64,000 nt of DNA from Platanthera guangdongensis (lineage: Eukaryota > Streptophyta > Magnoliopsida > Asparagales > Orchidaceae), in assembly GCA_039583875.1 (NCBI GenBank), contig CM077164.1:64129043-64193042 (forward strand). Direction: 5' to 3'. The position numbers were made by a program, and so were the translations under genes. The notes beneath the pieces are model-generated. The model saw nothing but the letters and a program-made list of their open reading frames with translations, was not told the DNA's origin and searched no databases. Shown one piece after another: positions 34,198-45,876 of this stretch. The stretch's first letter is position 1; every line of letters starts with the position of its first letter.

Positions 34198-34209
34198 TGG
34201 TATCAAAGC
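34198..34209 (+). promoter_or_regulatory. Element D: primer binding site
   Basis: TGGTATCAAAGC directly after the 5' LTR, matching the initiator tRNA-Met type primer site with one change. Confidence 0.85.
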
Positions 34210-34269
34210 GAGGTTACTCATCAAATAGGTTAACACCTTGAGTAGAATCCCGCCACCAGTGTCAAAAGC

Positions 34270-35847
34270 ATGGAGCTGGATCATGGGATCTCTCCACTAA
34301 GACTTCCCACGTGCACTAAGGAGTATTATCCCGTCTGGAAGATGAGAGTGTCCTATCACCTGGAGGCTATCGATCCTCGAGCATCTCTCATCTTAGAAGA
34401 GGGTCCATTCATTCCTATGAAGACCTCCGGCTCTGGAAAGGATATCCAAATCCCCAAGTGTATTACTGAGATGTCGGAGACTGAACTCTCATTGTTTAAT
34501 CTGGACAAGATGATTCGTCAGATCATCATGGATGTCTGGTCTGAACCTTCTCGATCTAGATTGGAAAAGTGTGGGACGGCCAAATCTATGTGGGTAACCA
34601 TCTCAGATCTCATGGGGGGATCAAAGAAAGCAGGGATCTGCTGTCAGCAAGAGGATGAAGCCTATGTGGGGGTCGTCGCCTCTAAAGATGAAGGCAAGGA
34701 TCAATCGGATAGCATCAGGGCTCCGGTGTCCTTGTTAGAGACTGAAGAAGAAATTGAGGAAAGCAGTTCTGATGAAGCTGACACAATGGTCTCTGGCACT
34801 AGTGACAATAACTCTGAAGAGCAGGTAACTTCTTCATCTTGCCCCTTCTCTCTTGAAGTTCCTGAAGACAGGAATTGTCACCCTTCAGAATATCCTGATT
34901 CCCTGAAGAGAGCCCTTCAGAAAAGCAACCTACTTGTTGAGGAGCAAGCTTAGGAGATTGCTCGGCTGAAGATCTTGTTGGTTCTCCAATTGGCATCCAA
35001 CAAGGTCAAGGACTCTAAAATCTCAGATCTAGAGAGTAGTCTAGAGAATGAGAAAAGGATAGTATCCAACTTTTCCAAGGTTGATGCTATAAAGAGAAAG
35101 GAAGAAAATGGGTGGATCTCCCGAATTATCAATTCATGGAGAAATGGGGAAACGGTATTCAGACCCCCCACTCTAGGCAGGAAGGATAATCATCATGCCT
35201 TCAGGTATGATCACAGGAACAATCGTGGTCACTGCAAGGGTGATCTATCCTCATGTGGAGACACCCAAAGTGCAAGGGCTGTCATGGCCACCCATGAGAG
35301 AATACCTAAGGCTCATTCTAAGCCCTTTGTATTCTCGGCCACTGCCCCAACTCGGCATGAATCTGCTGATATCAGCTCTCAGAACGCTTCTCACGACCCT
35401 AGGACACAGAAAAGGGAGGTTAGAAGTCATGCAGTAAGTTCTCATGGGGCCTCTGGAAGGGTGCTGACTGAAAGGAAGGCACCACCTCCCAGGCCTCATG
35501 ACGCTCGCTACATGCATTCCTTCCACCCTTCCAAGTGTCACGGTGGAAGAGGAAATTTTGGGAGCAGATCCGGATCTATCCCGTTTGGACCTAGGACCAT
35601 GACTACCTCAGTCACTGGATCAGGTCAGAAACGGAGGTACAACATTCACACGTGTTGGTGCTGTGGCAAGGTGGGACACTTTGCCATAGACTGTTGGCAC
35701 AACCCCTCTGTGTCAAGGGCAAGGGCCTATCCACATCTTCTGGGCAGAGGTAGTTTTCCTGACAGGATTTCTGAGGGAAGGCATTCGAGTTTTTATGCTA
35801 ACAAGAACCTAGGACCCAATACGTATTGGGTTCCTAAGGTAAGGTAA
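34270..35847 (+). pseudogene. Element D: gag, shortened, one stop
   Basis: ATG at 34270 (MELDHGISPLRLP). The N-terminal part, YYPVWKMRVSYHLEAIDPRA ... MWVTISDLM, is the UBN2-type capsid start and resembles gag of F (63409 on). The middle of the capsid domain is missing: after LMGGSKKAGICCQQEDEA the text jumps to an acidic Ser-rich linker. A coiled-coil-like stretch (LESSLENEKRIVSNF) and an intact zinc knuckle CWCCGKVGHFAIDC (CX2CX4HX4C, ~35656-35697) follow, ending NTYWVPKVR. A TAG at 34951-34953 (probably from CAG) interrupts an otherwise open frame. Confidence 0.87.
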
Positions 35848-36903
35848 CTCTCTTTTGCAGGGTAGTCTAGGTTCCCGTAAATATGATGGGAACTAGACAG
35901 AAGATGTTTCAAGACTGAATTGTAACAAGTATCTGGAATAACAGAAGTACTATCTACAATGGTATACTCATATTGAACACCTGGTATGCTTTAACCCGAG
36001 GGGCTAAATGATAAATCTCATAATCCCAGGTATTTTTGATCAGCTCCAATACTTGAGTCATATTGTGTCGACATTTACATATATATATATATATATTTAT
36101 ATATATACACATATATGTGTGTACACCTAAGGAAAGGTCAACACTGTAAAAATAACCCTTAGATACATTATTAAAGATTTATCTGTAAATTCACTGGTAG
36201 ATTCGAGAATAAACATCTACAGGCACAAATCAGTTCACTGAAAATTAAAGAAGATACGTCATTGGAAATCACTAAAACTTACAATTGACATCAAGCAATG
36301 TATGGAAAAACCCAGTTCAAACCCTAAATAGATTGGTATTAAGAAATATATATATTTAAAAGATTTTTAAACCGTCTTAATATCAGAAGATTTCGAGAAT
36401 CCGGCATGCCTCTTAACCCGTAGATTCCTATTGAAGAATCCCTCCGATTTCGACTTAGAAAAACTCCCGTCGATCCCTCGTATTTCGCTTTTCGCACGAA
36501 AACCCGTCGATATCGCGCAGGAATCCCGCCGACCCTTCATATTCCTCATTTCTGTCGAAGTTCCTCATTTCCGTCGATATCCCGCAGGAATCCCGCCTCC
36601 TCTTCCGTCGATATCCCGCAGGAATCCCGCCGCTTCTTCCGTCGATATCCCGCAGGAAACTCGCCGATTCTTCCTTCCGTAGATCACTCCTCTCGCATCT
36701 AGGGTGCTCGTCAAGGGATTTCTCCGCGGTTTCGATCAAACAAAGTCGCGAGCGCCTCCCGGTTTTCCGTCGTCTCCGTCGATTCTCACCTTCTACGCTT
36801 TTGGGTAACCACATCCTCACCCTTACAGTGACTTACTGTTAGTGTAGCTTCCCTCTTGATTTCTGATTAGGCGTAGTTTTGGGATTCCCTCCCTAGGTTT
36901 GCA
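35848..36903 (+). other. Element D: spacer between gag and ORF3, pol missing
   Basis: About 1 kb where copia elements carry pol; I find no pol motif in any frame. It contains an AT run (36079-36100), a TATA-like stretch (ATATATATATTTAAAAG, ~36344-36361) and a repeat CGTCGATATCCCGCAGGAAT at 36503, 36571, 36605 and 36638. This may serve as an ORF3 leader or promoter (inference). Confidence 0.6.
36503..36665. repeat. Short tandem repeat upstream of ORF3 in D
   Basis: Four copies of CGTCGATATC(C/G)CGCAGGAA at spacings of 68, 34 and 33 bp. They occupy the place where A and B have TCGACGAT arrays ahead of ORF3, and share the TCGA core. Confidence 0.8.
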
Positions 36904-37392
36904 ATGGCTCCAAGGACAACCGCCGGTCTGGTCACTGGATGTGAGTTGGTTCGAACCGGGTTCTCACATGCCTCGAATGAGTTTAGAAACATCATCATCA
37001 TGCTTGAAGAGGCTGGCCTCTCTTTTATACTGGAGCACTCCTGCAAAATTTTGGACAAGGAAGTGATGGAGTTCTTCGCAACCGCCAAACTTCGGAATGA
37101 AGACTCTATTATCAAGAGTAAGGTTGCAGGTGCCAGGATCAAGATGTCTGCAAGCAAACTGACCCAATACTTGCAGCTCACTAGTTCTGAGCACGAGGAT
37201 TATCTGGAGGAACATGATAAAGCCAGGGCATTATTATTCTGTGGACTAGCTAGAGGAACCAGATCGATAAAGCGAAAGGAAATGAATGAGGAGGGGAAAC
37301 TTTTGTCAGACATCATTGGGAAAGTACTGATATGCAAACCAGGCTCACATGACCACATCTCAGCTGACATGTTCAAGATCCTTGTGGCGATT

Positions 37393-38925
37393 TGAAAGTG
37401 CAGCTAGATCTGATATACTCTAGAGGGGGGTGAATAGAGTATATGGTGCTTTAGCAGTTTTTACAACAATTGTTGTAATATAAGTGAGCAGGGAAGCAAT
37501 AATAAATCTAATCACAGAACTAAACTAATCAAAAGCTAATCACAGAATAATCAAGGCCAGAAACAAAAATAAAGACAAGCAAAACCAGAAGACACGAGGA
37601 AATATAGTGGTTCCCCTAAACTTGGGTACATCCACTCTTCTACCACCCTAGGTAGGAATCCACTGCAGGATGAGTTGATCAGGTGTCCTGGGCACTAATG
37701 AACTTTTGATAAGTTGCTCAAAAACCAAAGCAGATTTTTTGGTCAGGTGTCTTGCCACCAATGAGCTTTTGACAAGGTGCTCAAAAACCAAACTCAAACT
37801 TTTGAAGGGAGTTTGAGAAACCCTTTACAGAGAGGGGGTGAGAGATTGATGGAAGTCTTCTCTTTCTCAGATCAGCTGAGAAGACTATGTGGATTGATGG
37901 TGTCAAAGCTCCCCCTGAGTCCTTGAGATCTTTAGGAAGAGAAGCTTTGTTGTAGGGTGATAGGCCTTCAAACGTTGAGCTCCAGCAAAAGATGATTTCA
38001 GCAACAGCTGAAATGTTGAATGTCTGGAGTCTTGAAATATGTTGGCCTTGAACACTTGAAAACTAGAGAGATCTGAAGATTTCAGAAAAAGTTGATCTCC
38101 TTAGATGAGTGTTCTTGAGAATTCTTTGAGACAGTATATTTTGTTCTTGTTCTGAAGAATACTGATATCTGTCTATGTATCTTTGTAATCTGTGTGTCTC
38201 ACAGAGATTCAAAAATTCTTGTCTTTTATTCTCTGGTACTGAATGGAAAGACATTCTCTGAGAAGAATAGCCGTTGGTCTGCATTAATGGCATCCTTAAT
38301 TGCAAAATCTCTTCTGGAGGAAAGTCCATAGAAATATTCCTTGACAATCCCTTGAAACTTGGTCCAGAAATGAATGAAAACGGCTAGGAAATCTTCAGAA
38401 TTAATTGCAGAATAACTCCTTAACTGATTTGAATTTGAATCTAGAAACATCCTTGAAGTTATCTGAAAACGTCGAACTGAGCTCTGCTATCGTCGGACTG
38501 AGCTCAGCGATATGGACTTATACAGCAGCAAAATATCGTCGATCTGAGCTCAAAGATCGTCGAACTGAGCTCAGAGATAGAAATCCAAAGCTGAGTCAAG
38601 ATCGTCTACCTGAGCTCACCGATCGTCGAATGGAGTTCGACGATATGATGAAGTTGAGCTCAGCGATCGTCGAATGGAGTTCGACGATCTGTCGAAGTTG
38701 AGCTAGACGATCGTCGATCGGAGTTCGACGAATCGTCGTGCTGAGCTCGACGATATGACTTGGTCTCCAAACAGAAAATCCTAGTCTTGAGGGCAGCTTC
38801 CAAACCTAGACTTCTAACCCTTAGACTCAATTCTAATTGACCTTTTGATCTATACAGGAGGTCAAACATTTGTTTCCTAGAGATATAGTGATCCTGACCC
38901 AAATTAGTAATAGAGTGTTTCAACA
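37393..38925 (-). repeat. Element B: 3' LTR
   Basis: On plus it runs from TGAAAGTGCAGC to GTGTTTCAACA. The polypurine tract (minus AAATAGGGGGAGAT) adjoins it at 38926-38939. The TCGACGAT palindrome array lies at 38465-38760 in U3. Confidence 0.95.
38465..38760. repeat. Palindrome array in the U3 of B (3' LTR)
   Basis: About twelve units mixing ATCGTCGAA and GTTCGACGAT with linking GAGCTCAG. The other LTR carries it at 49125-49420. The motif recurs in B at 42355-42620 (before ORF3) and 46080-46290 (inside gag). Confidence 0.9.
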
Positions 38926-39162
38926 ATCTCCCCCTATTTGGGTTAGGATTACTATTTACAGACTTTGGAAAAATTTAATTAACAACATACAAGCAGCAAT
39001 ATAGAAAGACAAAAAGAAAAGCTGGACATGCAGAACCACAAAGATATATATATATATATATCATCCCAGATAATAAACAGAATTCACAGAGATTGTCACC
39101 TTACATTGTCATTTCTTTTCCTTGCCCTTAACAAGTTTGATTTCTCTGTTGGGATTGAGGGC

Positions 39163-42100
39163 TTATTTCTTTGATCTGGTATCATCTGTTGCACCAAAAG
39201 ATGTTTGCTGTTTAGGCCTGGGAACTACAGCTTCAGGATGCAGTTCCATATACCTGTCAGAATCAAAAAATTTGCTTGATGCATATCTTTCTAGCTCTTT
39301 TTGTCTCTGTTCAGACATTGTAGAGATATTAGAGGAATCTCTTCCTTGCTCTTTAGCCTTTTTGATCTGATCCAGTGCAGCAAGTTCTTTCATCCTTGCA
39401 GCCCAAGCAGCTGGATTGTTCTCAGGATCCTCAAAAGGTACTGGTGGCTCATATCTGTTAGAAGGATTGTCATGAGGAGGCCCGGAAGATACAGTTTCCC
39501 TTAATTTATAGGGAAATGGACCAGATGTGGTATCAGTAGAAACTTGTCCTCCCCTGGAGTATGGGTGTTGCCTTGAGTATCCTTTGGAGTAGACCTGGAA
39601 ATCTCTTTGGTTGCCTCTGTATCCTCCTCTCCTAGATTGAGAATCCCTGGATTGGCTTCCCCTATGGTAAGATCTAGCATGAAGCTGATAGGGGGCCTGA
39701 CTTCTGGCAGGGGGTTGAGCTGCAGAACTTCCACCTGCACCTGCATCAGGAGGAGGTGGAGGAGGAGGATGAGAGTGTTGGAATTGTGAGGAACCCTTTT
39801 CATATTTCCTCTTCTTTTTCATTGCTTTCAGTTGGTTCTTAGAGTACTACATCCAGTGCTCAGTGATAGGGCAATCATGAAGAATGTAGTATGGAATATC
39901 ATTGTTATCTTTGACCTTGGCAGGAGGTACTCTCTTCATGGCTTTGCTCCTTGCCTTTCTTTTCCTGGCAATGGTAGCAGAAGAGTCATCAGAGTCTGTT
40001 CTGTACTCATCACTTTCAGAACTCTGGTCATCATACAGGGCATCAATTTTCTTCATCAAATCCTTCTTGAGCTGTACAGAAGCAGATGAGGCAACAGAGG
40101 GTGTAGCAGCAGATGTTGAAGCAGTAACAGCAGCAGCAGATATTGCAGGTTCAGTAACAACAGCAGCAACAACAGATTCTGGAGAAGTGACAACAGCAGA
40201 AACAACAGTTTCTGGAGAAGTAACAGCAGCAGCAATAGTTTCACTCACAGTAACATCAACAGTAGAAATATCATCAGAAAATGCAGGAGGCTCAAACTCA
40301 GGTGCCTCTGTCATAAGGATTTCCTTGGAAATTGGTTCATCAGCAGTAACAGAAATATCAGCAGCAGTATCAAAATTTTCAGCAGCAGTAGAGGCAACAA
40401 CATCAGAAGCAGCAACAATGCTTTCATCAGAAGAAGCAGCAGCATATACTGAGTGAACAAAAGAGGTGATGATACTGGGGTCACAGCAAGAGAATGGAAC
40501 AAGGGCCTTGGACAGATCCTCTGGGGGCTGGACAGCAGCTGGCTCTGGTAGAAATCTGAAATATAACTGATCAAAGTTTGAAAGCAAAGACTTGAGGTCT
40601 ATTGCAAAGACTGCAGCAGGAGGAATTTGTTCTTGAGACACAGCAGCAGCAGCAAGAGCAGGAGCTGAAGAAACAGCAGTAGCAGCAGCAGCAGACAGGC
40701 TCACAGAAACAGCAGCAACAACAGCAACAGGAAGACTCACTTCATAGGGCATCTCCACCTACCTAGATTCAGACAAGGCTGGATCAAGGCACATTGCTGT
40801 AGGGGCTACCTGAGGGAATAGAGATGAGAGCCTGGCAGAGAGAGCTGCCACTGATAGGTGTAATGGAGCCAAGGAGGTCTCCAAAAGAAGAGAGAGCCTG
40901 GGGGCTAGCAATTCATACAACCTGTCAGCAAGGGCTGGAATGTCTACTTGCTCAAGGGTGACTGGAGCAGAGGTAGAAGAAAGAGGAGCAGCTGTAGGTG
41001 ATGGTATTGGAGAGCTGGTGAATGGGGGAAGAGATGGCTGAGGTGTGGGTAAGGTGGATATGGAGGATAGTGGGATGGAGATGGATGGGTTGAATGTGGG
41101 TTGGTCAATGATTTGTTGTAGAAGATCATGATAGGAAGTTGAGGATGAGGGTAGCTCAGGAGGAGAGGATGGTGAATCATCCATAAAGGAATCATCAATG
41201 AGGGTGAAGGATGGAATGGAGGGTGATGAAGTAGCATCTGGTTGGGGGTAGGAGAATAATGGATGAAACTGGTCTTCTGTTGTTGGTAGAATAGGTACTG
41301 GAGATGGTGTAGATGTTGGAGAGGGGCTGGAGATGATGATGGTGGATGGAGTTGGAATGGTAGATGGTATGGGAAGAGAGGGAATTGGAGGAAGAGGAGG
41401 AGCAACAACAGCAGGCAGGTCATCTGCAGGGGCAGAGACCTGTGGGGAAGTGACTCTGAGAGTCCTTGTGCCTGAAGGAGTGCTGGAGGAGGGCCTGCTG
41501 GGCTTGCTGATTTGTCTGTCCCATTTTCCAAAGAGGGCACAAGACAGTCTCTTGGATGCATTGATATGGATTCCAGAAGAGACCAGCAAAGCAGGGCACC
41601 TGTGCTGCAGAAACACCCCTATGATTCTACCAAAGTTTACAAAACCTTTGTTTATCTTCTTCTTGATAAGGTCAAAGAATACTTCTCCCCAATTCAAATT
41701 CTTCCTGTCTACCAGGGCTCCCATTAGGCAGAGCTGATACCTTGAGATTGTATCATGAGCAGAGTGCTTAGCCAGTAGCACTTTTCCGACAACATCTGCC
41801 ATGAATCTGTATTCCATAGACAGGTTCCTTTTCAAGAGCTTGCTAGGGTTAGCCTCTGAATGACCCATTCTGGCAAGCAGGTCAGTATACTCTTCTCCAG
41901 ACAAGTCAGCAGAATCTCCACCATTTCTCAACTCAAAAACTTCTGTTAAAATTGCTGGGGTTAAGGGTACCTGAGTGCCAGATATAGACCCAACAATGGT
42001 GGAGTTGTCTTGATTGTGGGCAGTGTAGACCCATTCCTTAATCTCATCAGATGCAAGCTTGATCCTTGTGGTCATGATTGCTGTAAGGTTCTGCTCTTTG

Positions 42101-42213
42101 AATAACCCCAAGATATCCTGAAAGACCTGGTCAGTTGTGCTGAAGGATTCCATGTCGATGTCGAAGCCAGCATCAAACTTCATGGCGGCGAGAACAGCAA
42201 CAGACACAGCCAT
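39163..42213 (-). pseudogene. Element B: ORF3, extra ORF downstream of pol, two stops
   Basis: Start taken at 42213 (MAVSVAVLAAMKFD), the counterpart of the A start. An upstream open stretch to 42507 only translates palindromes. The N-terminal domain (residues ~1-240) is close to that of A: KFDAGFDIDMES, RIKLASDEIKEWVY, DVVGKVLLAKHSAHD, FGKWDRQ. Next are a Pro/Ser/Thr-rich region, an Ala/Val-rich low-complexity part (GCA repeats), an acidic/basic patch (DDQSSESDEYRTDSDD, ARKRKARSKAMKR), a PPPPPPP run and the C-terminal segment SDRYMELHPEAVVPR shared with A. Stops at 40759 (from CAG) and 39847 (from TGG). The role is unknown. The position is that of Sirevirus envelope-like genes, but I see no membrane features. 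Confidence 0.85.
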
Positions 42214-42725
42214 GGGTACCTGAAAAAATTCAACAAACAAAACGACCAAGTGCAGAACTGTTTGGAGGGAAAGAAAGTTCTTGCAGAGAAATCGAAAGCG
42301 CAAAGGAGAACGACGGCGAAAAATGAATTTTATATTAGGGTTCGACGCAGAATTGGAAAGATCGTTGAACTCAGTTCGACGATCGAGGCTTCTAAAGGAA
42401 TCTGAAGAGTCTTCAACATCGTCGATCTCCGTTCGACGATATTGGAGAGCGTCGAGCTCTATTCGACGATCGTTCAAAGCACAAAATCGTCGAGCGTCGT
42501 TCGGCAATCGTTGACCGGAAGAGATAGTTCATACTATCTGAGAAGCGCTGAACTCAGGTCGACGATTTCAGATATCGTCGATCTCCGTTCGATGATCTGG
42601 GGGAAAATCGTCGAGCGCAGTTCAGAGACCAGAAAAATTCTAGAAACTAAGAAAAATCAAGATGTTTGCCTAGTCTTGGTCAATTTTTAAGCTTTCAAAA
42701 TCTTGGAGATTATTTAAGACTTGCT
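42214..42725 (-). promoter_or_regulatory. Element B: pol-ORF3 spacer with palindrome array and TATA box
   Basis: On minus, the end of pol is followed by TCGTCGA / TCGACGAT units (42355-42620). Then come TATAAAATT (42326-42334) and ~110 bp of UTR-like sequence up to the ORF3 ATG at 42213. The order array, TATA, leader, ATG repeats that of A (11557-11969). Internal promoter activity is inferred. Confidence 0.55.
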
Positions 42726-45700
42726 TCATCTAACATTCCTAACTGATTTAGGAAGAAGGTGTGTTTTATTTTCATCCAAGGGCTTGGTGAAAATATCTCC
42801 CCTTTGTAAATTAGTTGGGATATATTGTAGTTCAATTTTATTCTTTTCAACATTATCCTTTAAGAAATGATGCCTAATCTCTATGTGTTTTGTCCTACTA
42901 TGGAGGACTGGATTTTGAGCTATAGAAATAGCACTGGTGTTATCACAAAAGATTTTAGACTTCTCTAAGTTGTAGCCATAGTATAGGAGTTGGTTTTGAA
43001 TCCACAAGATTTGTGAACAACAACTGCCTGCAGCCATATATTCAGCTTCAGCAGTTGAAGTTGACACAGAAGTTTGTTTCTTACAAAACCAATAGACAAG
43101 TCTGTCACCAAGGAACTGACAAGTTCCACTGGTGCTTTTCCTGTCAATTCTGCATCCAGCATAATCAGCATCAGAAAATCCAGTTAAGTCAAATGCTGAA
43201 TCTTTTGGATACCAGAGACCTAGATTTGGACAACTTTTAACATACCTGAGAATCCTCTTTACTAGTGTTAGGTGTGACTCTCTAGGGCTTACTTGGAACC
43301 TAGCACATATACATGTAGCAAACATTATATCTGGTCTACTAGCTGTAAGATACAGTAAAGAGCCAATCATTGCTCTATATGTTGTCTGATCAACAGGTTT
43401 CCCATGTTCATCAACATCCAATACAGCATTAGTAGGCATGGGTGTTTTCATACAAGATGCTTCAGACATGCCAAATTTCTTAACCAGTTCATTTGCATAT
43501 TTGGTTTGAGAAATAAAGATGCCTTCAGCATGTTGCTTGACTTGCAATCCTAGGAAAAAGGATAGCTCACCCATGCTACTCATCTCAAATTTAGAATGCA
43601 TTAGGTTGGAAAACCTTCTGCACAATTTGGAGTCAGTAGAACCAAAAATAATATCGTCTACATAAATCTGTACTAGTAGGGTATGAGACTTATGGGTTCT
43701 AATGAAAAGAGTTTGGTCTACTCTACCCCTTATAAAACCATTTTCCAAGAGAAAGCATGCTAGAGTCTCATACCATGCTCTAGGAGCTTGCTTGAGACCA
43801 TATAATGCTTTATTCAATCTAAAAACATAATCAGGATAAGTTAGAGAGATAAAACCTGGAGGTTGTCTGACATATACTTCCTCTTTGATATCTCCATTTA
43901 GAAATGCACTTTTTACATCCATCTGATATACCTTGAAGCCTTTATGTGCTGCATAAGCTAAAAATATTCTGATGGCTTCCAATCTTGCAACTGGTGCAAA
44001 AGTCTGGTCGTAGTCTATTCCTTCTTCTTGAGAGTATCCCTGAGCAACTAGCCTTGCCTTGTTTCTTACAATTACTCCTTGATCATCCAATTTATTTCTG
44101 AATACCCACTTTGTTCCAACAATGGAGTGATTCTTAGGCTTTGGCACTAGTTCACATACTTTGTTCCTCTCAAATTGATGCAACTCTTCTTGCATTGTAA
44201 TGATCCAGTGTGGATCTTGCTCTGCATCTTGAATGGACTGAGGTTCAATTTGAGATAGGAAGCTGGTGTGCAACAGGTTTTGGTTGACCTGATTTCTGGT
44301 TTGCACACCAGCTGAGATGTCTCCAATTATTTGGGAAATTGGATGGTCTCTTGATGTTACTAAATCAACAGGGGGTGTTGATTGTTCACCAACCTGTGTT
44401 GTTGTTTCCTCTTGTGGTACAACAACTGGCTCTTCAAGTTGTTATTCAATATGTTGAGCACTTTCTTCATCTTCACTGCTTTCATCCCTTTGGGTAACCT
44501 ACAACTTGTTCAAGTCTTCAACTAGAGAATGTTCCTGCAAGGGTTCTATGGTAGAAGGGATCTTCTCCTTGAAAGACATGTTAGATTCATCAAATGAAAT
44601 GTGAACAGATTCCTCAATTTTTAGAGATGATTTATTATAAACCCTATAAGACTTGCTGATTATGGAGTATCCCAGAAACACTCCTTCATCAGCTTTAGCT
44701 TGAAATTTTGCTAAATATTTCTTATCATTATTATGTATATAGCAAATACAACCAAAGACTCTAAAATAATCAACTTTAGGTTTCTTCCCTTTGAGTAATT
44801 CATAGGGAGTCTTTCCCTTTAGTTTATGTATCAAACTTCTATTCAGCACATAGTTGGAGGTGTTCACTGCCTCTGCCCAAAAGGATAGAGGTAGATGAGC
44901 ATCTGACAACAATGTAGTGGCAGATTCAATAAGGGTTCTATTTTTCCTTTCAGCTACCCCATTTTGTTGAGGAGTTCTAGGAGCTGAGAAAGTATGCATG
45001 ATTCCTTCACTCTGACAGAACTCTTACATAAGAAGAGAATCAAACTCTGTCTCATGATCACTTCTGATCAGGGCAATGTGAGTATTGAACTCAATCTGTA
45101 TACATTTGAGAAACTCTGTCAGACACTTAAAGTTATCAGACTTCTTCCTTAGAAAGAACACCCAAGTGAATCTAGAGAAGTCATCTACAACTACTAAAGT
45201 GTAAGATTTCCCTCCTAGGCTTTGTACTGTGATGGGTCCAAAAAGATCCATGTGTAACAGATACAATATCCTAGGTGAATCACTCTTATTAAGTGACTTA
45301 AAGCTGTTTTTAGTTTGCTTGCCTAATTGACAAGCCCTGCAGAGTCCTTCCTTCTTGTAGGGGCCAGAAGGTAGTCCTCTAACAAGGTTGTCCTTGGATA
45401 GCCTAGCAATAGTTCTAAGGTTTAGGTGTCCTAGTCTCTTATGCCATAAAATATTTGGTCTACAGACAGAATTAAACAAGCAAATATCTACATCAGTTGA
45501 AATAAAATCTACTAGATAGATGTTACCTTTCCTTTTACCTGTCAGCATAATTGTGTTGTCCTCTGACTTGATTTTGCATAAGACTTTACTGAAGGTCACC
45601 TGGTAGCCTTCATCACATAGCTGACTGATGCTTATTAAGTTGTGTTTCAGTCCTTCCACATAAGCTACCTTCTTGAAAGTTACTGATCCAATCTGGACTG

Positions 45701-45839
45701 CACCATATCCTTTAGTCTGTCCAAAGTTTGAATCACCAAAGATAACTTTGGGTCCAAGCTTGGCTCTAAAGGATGTGAGGTTGTCCTTGTTCCCTGTCAT
45801 GTGCTTAGAGCACCCACTATCTAAGTATCATTGTTGGTT
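42726..45839 (-). pseudogene. Element B: pol (protease, integrase, RT, RNase H), four stops
   Basis: Protease active site YLDSGCSKHMTGN near 45800-45827, with a TGA directly before it (45828-45830; TGG in A). Integrase has HKRLGHLN, CRACQLGKQ, MDLFGPI and SAPRTPQQNGVAERKNRT. Stops are at 45024 (CAA in A), 44499 and 44443. RT and RNase H are continuous from 44306 to 42726: [43 protein letters not shown], then [16 protein letters not shown] and [10 protein letters not shown]... ([11 protein letters not shown]). The last ~12 residues are frame-shifted by one base. It has the best-preserved copia RT in the window (526 codons without a stop). Confidence 0.93.
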
Positions 45840-45876
45840 AGATGTTGGATAGATCTTCACCTGCACATAACACAAT

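Noticed and set aside
42214..42507. An N-terminal extension of ORF3 in B.
   Set aside because: It translates the palindrome array and leader, and A has no equivalent. The Met at 42213 aligns with the A start.
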